Below, piece after piece: positions 63,297 to 64,000 of a stretch of DNA of 64,000 bases. This DNA is from Cohaesibacter haloalkalitolerans (lineage in GTDB: Bacteria > Pseudomonadota > Alphaproteobacteria > Rhizobiales > Cohaesibacteraceae). The stretch is from contig NZ_QNUM01000005.1 of the NCBI RefSeq assembly GCF_003574655.1, positions 430,242 through 494,241 on the forward strand, read 5' to 3'. Every line of letters starts with the position of its first letter. The first letter of the stretch is position 1. Both the position numbers and the translations under genes were made by a program. The notes below the pieces were generated by a model. That model was not told the origin of the DNA and did not search any database. It saw only the letters and a program-made list of their open reading frames with translations.

Positions 63297-63714
63297 CCCT
63301 CCAGTAAAAACCAATAGGAACGCGGCTGAAGAAGCTGTGTTCCCTGGCTTTGCGACAGAGGTTGCCGGTTGAAAATGGAAGTCTGCCCACTTGCGATTGT
63401 GGGGCTTCATGCTGGTGCCGTAAGAACAAACTGTACATCTTCGTTTGATTTTCCAGTCAGTGTGCAAGAGACGCCCACGAGAAGCTCGCACGCAAGTCAA
63501 GACTGTAGAGTCCAAATGCTGCATTCTCGGCGAAAGGTGGCTTTCAGAAAGCCTGGCGGTAGAGTTGGAATATCAGCCAACGGCCTCTTTGGGTCTTCAT
63601 TGCTAAACATGCGTCAGTATTATGTGTGCAGCCCTTATTGCTGTTCGAATAAGTAAAAAACCATATCATAGTAGGCGACTGAGATCTTGTCCCGAAAATT
63701 CAGAGAACTGAATT
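63297..63714. other. Intergenic region after the TRAP operon
   Basis: About 420 bp without a convincing gene. A possible 11-bp stem GGAACGCGGCT / AGCTGTGTTCC (two G-T pairs) at 63317-63343 may end the TRAP transcript but has no T tract. Nothing else recognised. Confidence 0.4.
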
Positions 63715-64000
63715 GCCCCTAGAATTGTAGACACCTTGGGGCTTCAAGTTTTCTGTTGCTCGTATGTGTTCCCTCTTGAGCAAATTGAAAAAGCTTTCTG
63801 CAACAACGTTCGCCATGCTTTGCTCGGACCGATGGCGCAAAGCGCTTATCATGGCAGTTTCCACGCCTGCTCTTACTGTGCTCAAGATTGTGCTGGCGCA
63901 GGAATGCCGCCCAATCAATGCTTTTGAATTGAGAGCCCTGGTCCGAATGGATCAGGTCCTTATGAAGGATCTTGCGATAGCCATAGACTTTACCACTATC
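63715..64000 (-). pseudogene. Decayed IS3-family transposase (orfB) with IS end
   Basis: Minus-strand reading from the window edge gives SGKVYGYRKI, then HSDQGSQFKSIDWAAFLRQH, NLEHSKSRRGNC, and in another frame NVVAESFFNLLKREH, the DDE-domain segments of IS3-type OrfB (the final Glu is in AESFF). Internal deletion and frameshifts show it is not functional. It ends at 63715-63738 with the same 24 bp as the left edge of the 64-bp element at 42349. The element may continue beyond the window. Confidence 0.8.

Overview
The window looks like the chromosome of a marine alphaproteobacterium of the order Hyphomicrobiales (Rhizobiales). This rests on family recognition and gene order only. The run aminotransferase - homoserine dehydrogenase - glpX - recJ is an order I associate with Rhizobium/Brucella relatives. 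A glycogen operon, a class I PHA synthase, a TRAP importer and a periplasmic peptide-type ABC importer all fit that group. A Cohaesibacter- or Pseudovibrio-like organism is my guess, not a demonstrated identity.

Layout, left part (1-41.9 kb, core genome). A MATE efflux pump (cut by the window edge) with its MarR regulator; a lipoate-protein ligase with swapped domain order; a LysR regulator facing an M20 deacylase and a complete dipeptide-type ABC importer, with a 24-bp perfect palindrome between them; a full glycogen operon (glgP, glgB, glgC, glgA, glgX, malQ; no pgm); a small YARHG-domain secreted protein; an unusually long glutamate synthase large subunit followed by a CysJ-like diflavin reductase instead of GltD; an orphan ABC ATPase; PHA synthase; a small lipoprotein; then aminotransferase, hom, glpX, recJ and a MarR-GNAT fusion. 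A tRNA-Glu(UUC) closes this part.

Middle part (41.9-55.8 kb, accessory island). Directly 3' of tRNA-Glu lies a decayed tyrosine integrase and a 64-bp miniature element, so this looks like an old integration site. Behind it is the most interesting locus: a minus-strand operon of HlyD-type adaptor, C39-peptidase ABC transporter and second ABC transporter (the three-component NHLM-type export set), followed by a 328-residue protein with a textbook double-glycine leader, a Gly/Ser/Val-rich low-complexity body and a tail of three tandem 11-residue His-rich repeats, and then a 149-residue Ala-rich protein. A vanillyl-alcohol-oxidase-type flavoenzyme lies convergent to it. A Tat-exported flavodoxin-fold protein, an exported cyclophilin-like protein, a small membrane-anchored protein and a secreted EF-hand protein follow. 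No radical SAM, LanM, YcaO or similar maturase is visible. About 104-bp-period intergenic repeats occur at three places in this part.

Right part (55.8-64 kb). An MFS exporter divergent from its LysR regulator; then a GntR regulator plus enolase-superfamily dehydratase/racemase divergent from a DctPQM TRAP importer, which reads as uptake and first-step catabolism of a sugar acid. The window ends in a decayed IS3-family element whose end matches the miniature element near the tRNA.
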